From NCBI GenBank assembly GCA_947095535.1, contig OX352773.1:259493590-259557589 (forward strand): DNA of 64,000 nucleotides, read 5' to 3'. This stretch comes from Poecilobothrus nobilitatus. Lineage: Eukaryota > Arthropoda > Insecta > Diptera > Dolichopodidae. How positions within the stretch are numbered: the stretch's first letter is position 1; the number at the start of each line of letters is the position of its first letter. Shown in pieces: positions 47,671 to 58,870 of the stretch. The position numbers and the translations under genes are program-made. A model generated the notes under the pieces. The model saw nothing but the letters and a program-made list of their open reading frames with translations. It did not search any database and was not told the origin of the DNA.

Positions 47671-48566
47671 AAAAAAAAAAAAAACAAAAATAGAAATAGA
47701 AATAAAAACAAAAACAAAAAAAATTAAAACAATGCCTTTTTAGATTTCTTTCTTTTTTTTTTTTTGTGATTGCTCTAAAATTCTAAAACATGTGTCTATT
47801 TTAGATGTTTAATTTTTGTTTTTTTTTTTTTTTGCTAATTTTTTTTAAATATTTAAAAAAAAAATTTTTAATAGATAATAAATAAAATATACAATAATTT
47901 TATTTAAACAATTGTTACCAATTAGCATTTTCTTTTCTTTCAATATGAAATTTATATTTATAATGTCATCATTTAAAAACAGACCAAAAATAACTATTAA
48001 ATAAATATTTTTTCACACCTATTTATTTTAAAGCAAATAAATTTTTAAAAATTGCCACTTTTTAAATATTTTATTATTTGCTTATCTATTTATAATTTTA
48101 TTTTAAAAAAATATTTAAATATAGTAATGAAAATTAAAAATTTTTTTTTTTCTCTTGTAGAAAGTGTTAAATTTAGATGTTTTTTTAATATGTCTTTGTA
48201 ATAAAAAAAAAAAAAAACAATTCTTAAATTATATATATATATAATTATAATTTTTATTTAAAATTTAATTTATTTTATCTATTTTAAAACTTAATTTATA
48301 TTTATTAAATAATCTAACCGCTTTATAAAAATATCCTCTTTAGCATCTTAATAAAGTAATTATGTTTCATGATGAGTAGTCCTTACATAGAAGTCGTATG
48401 TAAAAATTAGTTTTGAGTTTAGTGTAAAAGAGAATTTATTTGATTTATACTTGTAAACAAGTTCTAATGACTCGTTTTTATAATTTTCTTTCTTAAAACC
48501 CTTTTTTAATAAGTAGCTACATTGTATTTAATATCTACGTAATCTTTTCCGGAACTTCCTAAAACA
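47671..48566. other. A/T-rich DNA, nothing assignable
   Basis: Homopolymers and TATATA only. Confidence 0.6.
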
Positions 48567-49489
48567 AAACAAGTAAAAGTAACAGTAAGTCGATGCAACC
48601 GACTTATTTATACCCTACACCTAAAAAATTCAAATTAAATTAAAAAGTCATAAGTTATTTTAGTTAGGTATTTAATATAACTAAGCTAAAAAAATAAATG
48701 CTTTTACAACCTTTGTACAAAATTTCAGATTTCTATCTTTATTAAATTCGAAAATATGCTTGTTAGGTCTTGGGAAGTGTGTGGAGGCACGCGGACCACC
48801 ACCCCAATTCATCTCAAATTTTAGAGACATCAACAGGGTAGAGCATTCTTATATTAAATTTCAAGTTTATATATTTATTAATTTCGAAGATATGCTTCTT
48901 TGGTCTTAGGAGTTGTGTGGCAGATACCCGAACAACCATTCTAATTCATCTTAAATTTTGGACAAATCAGGGATTCAGGAAACAACACCCTAGACAAAAC
49001 TTGAAGTTTCTATCTTTATTAATTTCGAAGATATGCTTGTTTGGTTTTGGGAGTTGTATGAGAGGTACCCGAACGACCATTCCAATTCATCTCAAATTTT
49101 AGGCAAATCAGGTATTTAGGAAACAGCACTCTCGTATTAAATTTGAAGTTCCTATCTTTATTAATTTCGAAGATATGCTTGTTCGGTTTTGGGAGTTGTA
49201 TGGGAGGTACTCGAACGCATGGTCCGATTTTGCCCATTTACAATCCCCGCCTTACCTTAGTCATTATTATCCTACAGTATAAATTTCATCAAGATAGCAT
49301 CATTATTTTTTGAGTTATCGTGCGTACGGACGGACGGACGGACGGACGGACATCGCTAAATCGACTCAGGCGGTGATCCTGATTCGGAATATATATACAT
49401 GTCTATACCTAACTCGCTTCCTTTTGGTGGTTACAAACACCATACCAAAGTTAATATACCCTATACTTAATGTGTAGGGTATAAAAAGA
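48567..49489 (-). mobile_element. Second Helitron-like family (H2) with internal 140-bp tandem repeat
   Basis: Minus orientation: it starts CTTTTTATACCCTACACATT, has a GTTTGTAACCACC block, a (GTCC)n run (49326-49350) and CGCACGATAACTCAAAAAAT, as in family H. It ends with a perfect hairpin (TAAGTCG, loop, CGACTTA at 48586-48606) followed by CTGTTACTTTTACTTGTTTT. A perfect 13-bp subterminal inverted repeat, TTATACCCTACAC, lies at 48608-48620 and 49472-49484. The body is four tandem units. It has no coding capacity. It shares layout with family H but not its terminal sequence, so it is a related but distinct family. Confidence 0.8.
48715..49230. repeat. Tandem array, four units of about 140 bp
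   Basis: The word ATATGCTTGTTNGGT recurs at 48754, 48890, 49031 and 49173 (spacings 136, 141, 142), each within TTTCTATCTTTATTAATTTC and GGCACNCGNACNACCA blocks. The open frames crossing it on both strands simply translate the repeat. Confidence 0.9.
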
Positions 49490-50689
49490 ATAACAGAGTA
49501 AAATTTGAATGAAAAATGGGAAAATAAAAAAAAAATAAAAAAAAAAATTTATTTTTATAATTCTATATAGATAAAATTGACATTCTAAATTATTTATTAG
49601 CGTTCTTGTGTTTTATAGATGCCTTTTATGATTTTCCTTTTATTTTAATTATTTCCATGTAATGTTTAATACAAAAACAGCGTGATATTTAAAGATATAA
49701 CTAAGTACGTTATATTTAAAGATATAACTAAGTGCACCTACCAATTTTTTTAAAACAATTTTTTTCTTAAAAAGGAAAAGAAAATATTTTTTCACTTCAA
49801 GGATTTATTAGCAACTCCAAGAAGCTTTCAAAAACATGAACATTTAAAATAATAAATTAATTATTATGCTAACCAACAGGACGAAATTTTTTTTCAAATT
49901 GGGGGACGTAAATTTAAATTTTCTTTTTTTAAATTTTATTTACTATTTTTATTTTATTTATACATTAACAAACGAGTGTTAAATTTTAAAGTTAACAGAG
50001 GAGTCACCTAAAAAATTTTTCATCCAAAAAGGGAATTACAAAAAGAACATCAAAAGTTTTCGATTGAATTTTAAGAATTTTTTTAAATATTAATTTTTTG
50101 GCTCTGAGAAATAACATCCTTTGAAATAAGGTCTAAAATTTTGGAATTTTTTAAATTATAATTCCACATGAAATTAAATCTAAAAATGAAAAATAAACTC
50201 AATACATAGTTACTTTAAAAAGATCAGGTCTAAAAGGAAAAGAATTAACAACAAAAATTAAGGAATTAATTTTCGATTTTTTTTTTAGAAATCTATAAAA
50301 GCAATATATAAAGAAAATATATGGTGCACAGTTAAAAGTCCAGATATATCTCGCATATACGTATACGCATATACATATTCTAGAAAGAAAACGTATATAT
50401 ATGCCACACATCAAAAAATAAAATCCATTCTAAATATGGTTTTGTAATATAAAATTCAACAATTAAAAATAGTGATGTTTAACGTTCACAATCTGTCGCT
50501 AAACAAATTATTCAAATCCTGTCTTTGTAACCGATTCTAAATTTAATTTACCATTTAATTTTTAATTTAATTTTTAACTATTTTTAATGCTTTACTGTTT
50601 TATTATAATCGATTCACCATTAAATAATATTCAAATAAAATTTTTTTTTTCACACATCCTTTTTTTTGCGAGCATATAGGACTTCCAGA
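49490..50689. other. A/T-rich DNA with a small tandem duplication
   Basis: ATATTTAAAGATATAACTAA then GT is repeated at 49685 and 49712. A family F fragment (AAATCCTGTCTTTGTAACC) lies at 50505-50545. Nothing else. Confidence 0.55.
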
Positions 50690-51070
50690 CACGTTCATCC
50701 TGCGGTGTCATTCCTGGTGATATTTAGTCATTTAGTCAATTCTTGAAGAACTAATCCGGGCTATGTGTTGTTAGGGTGGCCGTGTCTTTTTGTTTCTTGA
50801 GAATTCCATTTTAAGATCGATCGTATTATGCTTATATTTGGTTTTCTAAGCGTACAGCTTATTCATTTTTTTTGCTTGATTTATTTTGTTTATTGTATAA
50901 TATCCAGAGAACTTCATTCGATATTATATGTTTAGTTAGAATATGCGGCATATTATTCTGAGATATTGATTATTATTGAAAAGGGCTTATAATTTAAACT
51001 AGGTAGTTGTAAGCCAAGTTTCACTTCAAAATATACTTAGTTTTGTTAGCCTGGATATCTGTGAATTTCT
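50690..51070 (-). pseudogene. RTE-like LINE ORF2 C-terminus (fossil)
   Basis: Minus strand: THIIS-type block KHIISNEVLWILYNKQNK (about 50925-50870), the counterpart of the ISNE-LW--T-Q segment. After a frameshift comes KWNSQETKRHGHPNNT, a stop, PGLVLQELTK, a stop, LNITRNDTAG, a stop and TCLEVLYA (50800-50685). This follows the LINE ending W-P-GKR-RGRP--TWRR----E------T---------R--W---V-ALC. Several stops and substitutions (RGRP changed to HGHP) show long decay. The clade call (RTE or a related group) is from this ending only. Confidence 0.6.
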
Positions 51071-51834
51071 TCCACAAAAGCTTGTATTCCACAAAACCTA
51101 AATTTTTTACTTGTTTTGTTTTTAATACTTTATCTAATTTATCTATAAAAATAATTTTTATTACATAATTTCTGAATAAAACCATATAATGTTAATTTTT
51201 CCAATTTTTCTGTTTGTTTTTTGCTAATTTTCAATTTTGTAGAAGTATAACTATATATTTAAAATATATAAATTTAAATTAATAAATTATTTAACATTAT
51301 TACCTAATACTTTTATATCTAATATATTATGTATATAAAATAAATATATTATATATATATTATGTATAAAACTACATATATAGATATAATCAAACTCTAA
51401 TACTTTAATGCAAAATATTTAATAAAAAAAAACCTAATAAATTATCATAATACTAATGGAGGTCATTATTAAAAGATTAATATACATAAGTATTATTCAA
51501 TGGAATATGAACTTTGAAAATAAGAACAATAATAACGGAATTATTAATTACTATTTAAATAATATTCACAATAAAATTCTATATAAGTAGATATGAGATT
51601 AAATTTTTATTAAAAATTCAAAAATTTTTTTCTCATAATCTAAAGCTCTAATGTAAATCTCATCTATAATCTAAAATATTTTCATTAACGATTTTATTTA
51701 TACTTTTTTTTTTATATGCGTGTATATTTGTAAAGCTATTTAAGCTTATACAAAACATATGAATTATTTTCACACTTATATATTATTATATATGATTAAT
51801 GGGTATGGGTCCCATTATATAAAGGATATATTGC
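51071..51834. other. A/T-rich DNA, nothing assignable
   Basis: TATATA-rich simple sequence. Confidence 0.6.
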
Positions 51835-52420
51835 AAAAATACCTTTCATCAAAAATCTTATTACAAAAAAGTCATTTTGCAAATTTACCATTTTATAAAA
51901 AATCCACTTCACCAAATTTACCGTTTTACAAAAACGCCACTTCAAAAATTCTCCATTTGGCACAAAGTGAAACTCGCATACTTATTTTGCAAAAAGCCGT
52001 TTATCAAAAAGAATATTTTACAAAAGGCAATTCATATTCATACAAACAACGATTAAATTAGTCTGGAAAAAGGGGAAATCTTGATTTTGAATCCAACTCT
52101 AAAATCCCCCTTAATTCAGAATCTTCCATATAGTTATATGTATATATAAATATCATGAAAGAAGGAAAAACGCTGATGTTTAATCAGTTGGAAAAATCCA
52201 ATTTTTGAAATGGCTTTTTGTAATATGTCTTTAACTTTGCAAAATGTACTTTTTGTAAAATGTACTCTTTGCAATATGTACTTTTATAAAATGGACCTTT
52301 TGTTTAAATGTCCATTTTGCAAAGTATATTATTTGTAATTTATCTATTTGTTATATGTATTTTTTTGAGAAAGGTTTTTTGATGAAATAGTTTTTTGTAA
52401 AACAACTTTTGTAATGTGTC
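51835..52420. repeat. Foldback of degenerate 16-20 bp words around a family F unit
   Basis: The left arm (51835-52035) is a chain of TTACAAAAA-TCCATTT-type words. The right arm (52200-52420) is the inverted chain, such as TTTTTGTAAAATGTACT and TTTGCAATATGTAC. The centre holds one family F unit (GATTTTGAATCCAACT, CCTTAATTCAGAATC; 52080-52130). Words within an arm vary, so it pairs only loosely. The 100-codon open stretch across the left arm is a by-product of the repeat. Confidence 0.65.
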
Positions 52421-52888
52421 GTTCTCCCGTAATTAGCTATTTATATATCTATGGAATATTGTGCATGCATAAATAATTTTCTTTAATTACAATATCTATT
52501 ATTATTAATAAAAACTATTATATACAATCAGCAAACAGCATTGAATAATATTGGAATGCATTTGTATAAAAAAAATAAAAAACAAAAATTAAAGGCAATG
52601 AACTTTATAATAGAAGCAAATCACGGTACAATCCATAATAATAATAGATACCAATTAAAATTACATATAGTAATTTTAAATTTGTATATTCTGTAAAGAT
52701 TTATTAGAATGATGAAGATTGATTTTGATAAGAATGAGTTTTATATGGTATTTCTATGATCGTTTTATTGAGAAAATTATTCATTTAGAACTAAAAATAG
52801 TACAGAATTATAGAGACATGAAGATTAAAGTAAAATATTTCAAGTTTTTCTTATATATATGTTATTTATATACTTGTTTCTATATAAA
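52421..52888. other. A/T-rich DNA, nothing assignable
   Basis: No supported feature. Confidence 0.6.
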
Positions 52889-53631
52889 CTAGAAAATCCC
52901 CTGTGCAATTGCACAAATTCTATAGATTCAGAAACATTTACGTTATCATACTGACTCCCTTAATAAACTACCTAAAAATTTCATTTTTACATCAGCACCA
53001 TTAAAAAAAATTTTGAAATCACTTACTTGTAATAGAAAAAAAACATAAAACAAATCTAAACACATAAAATTAAAAATGTTAGGTACAGTTTATTAATTTA
53101 TTCTCGCCGTTTTTTCGTGGCGATAATTTTTGACAGTTTTGTAATTATTGAGAAAAAATGGTCCAAGCTAAAAACACATTCAGGGTAAAAGTTCGTGCCG
53201 ATATCTCAAAAATTGTTTGAAACACATGTATAAAGTGCACAATAAAAACCGGCGAAAAACCAACCAACACCAACCGCTACGACATTTATTTTTTGTTACA
53301 TTTAAAACACTCCCAATAATCGAAATAATTTTAATATTTGTTAAAATTTTACTCTCTATTTTTCTTTAGTTTTAAAAAAAAAATTTTATGTCGATGAAAA
53401 ACAGTTGTTTTCGCCGCGAAATTACTTCAATTACCAAAACTACTTTCAAGTCTTTTGCGTTTATTTTTTTTTTTTGCTTGAAAAAAATTTGCTGAATTTA
53501 TTTTATTTAAATGTACTTTGAAAGAGGTCTTTGGTATATTTAATAAAAGATTCATGTCTCTGATAATGTAATTTCATAAATTTTCGGGGTCTTTTTTTTT
53601 GGGACGGTCGTTTTCGACAGCTTTTTAATTT

Positions 53632-54413
53632 AATGGTCTAATAAATAAATTAGTACAAAATTATGAATCTATTGTGAGAGAAGGCTTCTAAAATGATATT
53701 TTCTATGTTATTTTTTCTTTTTTTTTTAAGAAAAATATCCATTTCTATAATATTTAGTAAGTTTCTGATTTCTGTTATGAAATATAATTAGCTAAGTCTG
53801 CCGAATTTTATATTAATAAAAAAAATTCAAATATTTTATGTTATATCAAAAATTCAGCTTAAAAAATCAAAATTCTAACCTAAATAAACAAAACTACTAT
53901 AAAGTCTGTTGCGAAGCTTTTACCAGCTTTTATAATAGTGAAAACAAAATCAAGAATTAAATCGGCCTATTATTTTTTTCTTATAAATATAAGGCTTACT
54001 ATAAACTTTGCTCTTTTCACTTTCAGGTCTTTTAATTTTATTAAGAGTATTTTTATTTTTTTCAAAACAAAGAGTCATTTGAAAACTGCCAACAGAAGAA
54101 TAATAATTTATTTTTAATTTACCGCTGCGACCAGTTCATAATGGATGTGGCGGTCAAATTTAAAAATTAAAAATTTGCTTTAAATTTTGTGTCGAAAGTA
54201 CATTTTAAAAAGTAAACATTTGTGTCTCTGATAAGACTTTTAGTCGAAGATTTATGTCTCTGATAATAAAATTTTAAATTATTAAATAAATATACAGAAA
54301 TATCATTGCCAGTTTAGTTTACATTCAGTGTGAGTGGTTTATTATAGAAATAAAATATTTTTTTTTTACATGTTGGCAAGGTCTTATCATTATATTGTGT
54401 ATATTATCAGAAA
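53632..54413. repeat. Direct duplication, copy A
   Basis: It begins TAATGGTCTAATAAATAAAT and runs through GAGAGAAGGCTTCTAAAATG, GCTGCGACCAGTTCATAATG and GCCAGTTTAGTTTACATTCA. The closing hairpin is degraded (TGTTGGCAAGGTCTTATC). Confidence 0.85.
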
Positions 54414-54495
54414 TTCAATCATTAATTTCAGGTATTATATTATATTATCTGATCTGATTAATAAATCTTATTTTTTTCCATGGCTAACAATATTA

Positions 54496-55430
54496 TTAAT
54501 GGTCTAATAATAAATTAGTACAAAATTATGAATCTTTTGTTAGAGAAGGCTTCTAAAATGATATTTTCTATGTTATTTTTTTCTTTTTTTTTTAAGAAAA
54601 ATATCCGTTTCTATAATATTTAGTAAGTTTCTGACTTTTGTTATGAAATATAATTATTTAAGTCAGCCGAATTTTACATTAATAAAAAAATTTCGAATAT
54701 TTTATGTTATACCAGTTCTACCGAAAATTTAGCTTAAAAATCTAAATTTCAACCTAAATAAACAAAACTATTTTAAAGTACGTTACGAAGCTTTCACCAG
54801 CTTTTATACTAATGAAAACAAAATCAAGAATAAAATCGGCCTATTATTTTTTCTTATAAATATGAGGTTTACTATAAACTTTGCTCACTCTCACTTTTTC
54901 ACTTTCAGGCGTTTTAATTTTATTAAGAGTACCTATTTTTATTTTTTTTTTTCCAAAACACAGATTGAAAATGCCAACAGAAGATTAATAATTTATTTTT
55001 AATTTACCGCTGCGACCAGTTCATAATGGACGTAGCGGTCAAATTTAAAAATTAAAAATTTGCTCAATTTATTTTGATTGAAAATGTGTTTTTTAAGTAT
55101 GTACTTTTCCTTTTTTGACTGTACTCACTTTTAATGAAGGGTTTGTGTCTCTGATAATACATCTAGCGGAAAATTTGGTCACTCGTAATAATATTTACTA
55201 AATTTATTTATATTTTTAATGAACGGTTTGTGTCTCTTGATAATACTTTGAGTCAAAAATTTGTGTCTTTGGTAATAAAATTTTAAATTATTAAATAAAT
55301 ATACAGAAATATCATCATTGCCAGTTTAGTTTACATTCAGTGTGAGTGTTTTATTATAGATATAAAATATATTTTTTTACATGTTGGCAAGGTCTCGCCA
55401 ACATCTTGTGTATTATATTATAGATAGAAA
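54496..55430. repeat. Direct duplication, copy B
   Basis: Same blocks in the same order as copy A, with an extra 150 bases around 55085-55240 carrying repeated GTGTCTCTGATAATAC words. Its closing hairpin is intact. Confidence 0.85.
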
Positions 55431-55437
55431 CTTTTAC

Positions 55438-55989
55438 TTTTGAATACATATACTTAGTCTGTGACAAATTTATTAAATGTTTTAATAAAAAACCAGTATC
55501 TTTAAATACTCTATAATAATAAGAAAAATTAAAGCTTAAATTTACTTTTCTTATTGATTCATATTCTACATCTTAAGATTAAAGCTAAAAGATTGTTTTG
55601 TTAGAAAAAATATTTAGTTTTTATTGATTAATTAGTTCTATGTAAGTATATGTATGTATATTTATGTTTATCAATGCTTACTATATTAAATATTAAGGAA
55701 AAAAGAATAAAAGAACTTCTAACGTACAAATATGTAAACATTGCTACAACCATAGCGATAATTATGGGTAACTGATCGATAGGAAGTAATAGGAACCCAT
55801 TCCAATAGAATAGGTATTCCAATTACAACAAACAGTTTAGAAACTGCAAAAAAGAAGCGACGGAGGGAATCTTCATCATTTCCTTTGCGAATCTTCGCCC
55901 CTAGCTAAAGTTAGACTGAAAATCTGGAGATATCCTATCTTCTCTGACATAAACAGTTATCCGAAAGAAAAATTAAAGAAATTTTTATT
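55438..55989. other. Unassigned sequence
   Basis: 55840-55960 is relatively GC-rich (AAGAAGCGACGGAGGGAATC, CGAATCTTCGCCCCTAGC) but has no frame or repeat partner; the rest is A/T-rich. Confidence 0.5.
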
Positions 55990-56176
55990 TTTTTTTAGTG
56001 CATTTCTCTGCCACGTGAATGTGAACGGGAAATTACACAGCATTTCCTTTTCAGGCGTAACTGTAAATGTCGTAAGAGAGAATAAATCTTACGACGTGTG
56101 TGGGATTCGAACCCACACTTCCTCGTTGTTTACAGCATATTTTATACGTTATTACCTACTAGACCATCGAGGCCCC
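55990..56176 (-). mobile_element. tRNA-derived SINE (family S), copy 4, most complete
   Basis: Minus strand in order: GGGGCCTCGATGGTCTAGTA (A box TGGTCTAGTAGG), a perfect T-arm stem GTGTGGG/CCCACAC around the B box GGTTCGAATCC, and a perfect hairpin GTCGTAAGA, 9-base loop, TCTTACGAC (56069-56095). Then ACAGTTACGCCTGAAAAGGA, a GGCAGAGAAATGCACT 3' end and an A-rich tail. The layout is a tRNA head plus unique body plus A-tail, typical of pol III SINEs. Five other copies in this window share parts of it. Confidence 0.9.
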
Positions 56177-57485
56177 TATTAAAGAAATAATTTTATTTCT
56201 GAACTCTATGGGGTTATTATAGATAGAACGTAATTAAGAACCAAAAATATGCACCTGTGCTCTTGATAGATTACTATAGAAAGCAATCATGTAAACCAAC
56301 CTTTAATTAAAGAAATATTTCACACTTTTTTAGAACTAAATAATTCACATTTTTTTACATTCTCTCAATACGGCGAAATGGGTTTATATTTTTTTAACAA
56401 TTCATTAACACTTTCCAGTTTATTCCGAATTTAAGAAAAATGTTATAACTTTTTGTCATTCCTTTATTTTTTTTTATTTTTTTATTTAAAAAAATCAACA
56501 TAAATTTTCATTAAATACAGTTGTGGTTTTATAATATGATTTTAGTCGCAAATTTTAGAAAATGAACAATAGGTATTAAGTTGGTAAACATGAGTATATG
56601 GTTTGTGTCTCGAATAAATTTGACCCCGATTTTATCAATAATAAATTTATAGAAAAAATACAGCACCCCAGCGTTACAACTACAGATAGAACAAATTGAG
56701 GTCATATATAATATACGAACATGATTATAATTATATATATGTATACCCATATTAACTATAATAACTCAAGACAATCTAAAAAGGAAAGTATTATAAGTAA
56801 CGTCACAGTATACTTTTCTTTTATTCTATTTGACACTTGATACTTCTTAGTACTTAATTTATTCTATTTGGTACTTGACACTTCTTACTACTCAATATTA
56901 ATATAAATCAATAATTACTATGTATGCTGCGACTTTCAAATTTCATTGATAAATTATCAATTTAAATAATCCAAAGTGTATACCTTTTAATTTACATAAA
57001 AGCACTTGTAATATATAAGTAATAAATAATTCGTAAATGGACACACTTCAATTATATTAATCTAAAAATTGATTTATTTTAATTATCGAGAATTAAAAAA
57101 TTAACTATAGTTAATATATATATATGTATTTCTAAATTTTATTGAACACGCAAATTCCAAATTAGTATATATATATAATATTTATATATACATACATATA
57201 TTTAATACCGTCAAATAAATGTTGTAAACGATGTTAATTATTTAAATCCAAATAGATACCTATAAATAGTTTTCCAAAAGGTATGTACTTATATATTATA
57301 TATATATATATGTATATGAATCAGAATATTGAATTGTACCTATTTAGCTATGCCTTCTTTTAGTCATATTGTGTCTAAATTTTATTTTACAAAATTAATT
57401 AGATTAATTTGTTGTGAATAGGAATTAAATGTAATTTCAGTCAATTATGGAGGATTAAAACTTATAACATATTGTCATTTACTTA
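56177..57485. other. A/T-rich DNA with a 38-bp tandem duplication
   Basis: ATTCTATTTGACACTTGATA begins a unit at 56823 repeated at 56861. No other feature. Confidence 0.55.
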
Positions 57486-57487
57486 TA

Positions 57488-58402
57488 CAGGGTTTTCCAA
57501 TTGGAGTGATATGATTTCTTTTCAAAAAAAAACACACTAATTGTTAAGGAAATTCAAATATTTTTTATTTAATGTGAAGTACAGTCGATACAATTAAGTT
57601 CTGAATAAAACGTCATTCAAATGGCCTCCACGATTTCTTTTGCAGGAACGTATTCGATGAACCCAATTTTCGTGCTCTTTTTCCACTAAATCAAGTCGTA
57701 TGCCATGAATAGCACGTTCAATATTGACTTCTAAAGATTGAAGAGAGTCTGGTTTATTACTAAAGACCAATGACTTCAAATAACCCCACAATAAATAGTT
57801 TAATGGTGTTAAATCACAACTTCTTGGAGGCCATTCAATGTCACAATTTCTTGAAATAATCGAATCTCCAAACTTTTCTCGCAATAATTCGGTTATTGCA
57901 CGTGCTGTGTGGCACGTAGCTCCGTCTTGTTGGAACCAGATGTTATCAAGATCAACTTCTTCCAATTTCGGCCATAAAAAATTAGTTATTATCGATCTAT
58001 ACCGCTCTCCATTGACAGTAACGGTTTTACCAGCTTCATTTCGAAAGAAGTACGGACCGATGATTCCATCAGACCAAAAACCACACTAAACTGCCAATTT
58101 AGGTAAATGTAATGATTGTTCATGAATAATTTGTGGATTTTTTCACACCAGAATCGACAGTTTTGTTTATTTACCGCACCACTCTGATGAAAGTGAGCCT
58201 TATCGGAGAAGATGATTTTCTTAAAAAAAATCGTTTTCAAGTTGTTCCAAGACAAAATCAGCAAATTCACAACGTTTACGGTGGTGAATGATGAAATTGT
58301 AAACATTACTGAATACAATGAAAAAAAAAAGACAGATCATGACATACTACAAATGGCCGAAACGTCACTTAGAAATCATATCACTGAAATTGGAAAACCC
58401 TA
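57488..58402 (-). mobile_element. DD41D (rosa-type) mariner element, deleted but with both ends
   Basis: The left end CAGGGTTTTCCAATTGGAGT then GATATGATTTCTT and the right end (minus strand) AGGGTTTTCCAATTTCAGTG then ATATGATTTCT are terminal inverted repeats of about 30 bases. TA flanks both (57486-57487 and 58403-58404). Length is about 915 bp against about 1.3 kb for complete mariners; the missing part is the transposase N-terminus. Confidence 0.9.
57594..58312 (-). pseudogene. mariner transposase, DD41D group (fossil)
   Basis: Mariner transposases cut and paste at TA with three acidic residues. Minus strand: HHRKRCEFADFVLEQLENDF, a frameshift in a T run near 58225, IIFSDKAHFHQSGAVNKQNC (first catalytic Asp, about 58203), a second frameshift near 58080, then an open frame to 57594. 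That frame carries WFQQDGATCHTA (second Asp, codon at 57924-57926) and WPPRSCDLTPLNYLLWGYL. The third catalytic position is the N of LTPLNY (codon AAC, 57798-57800) where an acidic residue is expected; 41 residues separate it from the second Asp, the DD41D spacing of rosa mariners. The frame closes with RGGHL-DVLF. The helix-turn-helix N-terminus (about 120-150 residues) is deleted. It is inactive on three counts. Confidence 0.9.
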
Positions 58403-58559
58403 TAACCCTATATGTTTAATAAAAATATACACATAATTACATATAACCTCAAAGTGTATATATTTTAGAATCATATATTGAATTTTTAAACTTTGTTTGT
58501 TGGTTATTTTTATATATGCTTTCCAAATACAATAAATTGAATAAAAATTAATAAATACA

Positions 58560-58870
58560 AATTTTTTTGTGATTTTTGGAAGAGGTGGGAAATCATCAAA
58601 AGACACTATATAGAGGAGTGAAATGATGTATATTAAATGTGGAATTTTATCCCACTAAACATTACCTTTCTTTTATAGCCAAACCATATAGGTTATACTT
58701 ATATAATGTCCTTTCGTACACTAATGTACTGCTTAGTTAAAGGAAGTAAATATGCATTAGAAATTGAAAATTGATTGTAAATTGACAAGAAAATATTGTG
58801 AACTAAGTTGTTACTACATTCTAAATATTGCTAGAGCTGTACCGTTGTTAATGTTCAACTTCATAATTTA
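58560..58870 (-). repeat. LINE 3' UTR, same family as 24578-25241
   Basis: Minus strand: AACTTAGTTCACAATATTTT, AAATCAATTTTCA-like, GTATAACCTATATGGTTTGG, AATGTTTAGTGG and TTTCACTCCTCTATATAGTG appear in the same order as in the UTR at 24578-24840. It ends at a T-rich tract near 58560. No coding part remains. Confidence 0.7.

Larger units (their letters stand above)
52889..55437 (+). mobile_element. Third Helitron-like candidate (H3) with internal duplication
   Basis: It starts CTAGAAAATCCCCTGTGCAA and contains a perfect 12-bp palindrome GTGCAATTGCAC (52903-52914). It ends after an 8-bp perfect stem (ATGTTGGC, loop AAGGTCTC, GCCAACAT; 55381-55404). Inside, a long segment is duplicated (53632-54413 and 54496-55430). 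No coding frame. The terminal hairpin suggests a rolling-circle type element, but no defining terminal bases are clear. Confidence 0.5.

Noticed and set aside
48917..49237. Overlapping small protein genes on both strands
   Set aside because: Both frames are translations of the 140-bp tandem repeat inside the H2 element.
51759..52061. A 100-codon gene
   Set aside because: It reads through the degenerate word array of a foldback arm; residues repeat with the words.
56085..56176. A tRNA gene with perfect T-arm
   Set aside because: Same reason; the sequence continues into the shared SINE body and an A-rich tail.
57838..58089. A plus-strand gene at the mariner locus
   Set aside because: It is the antisense shadow of the transposase frame.
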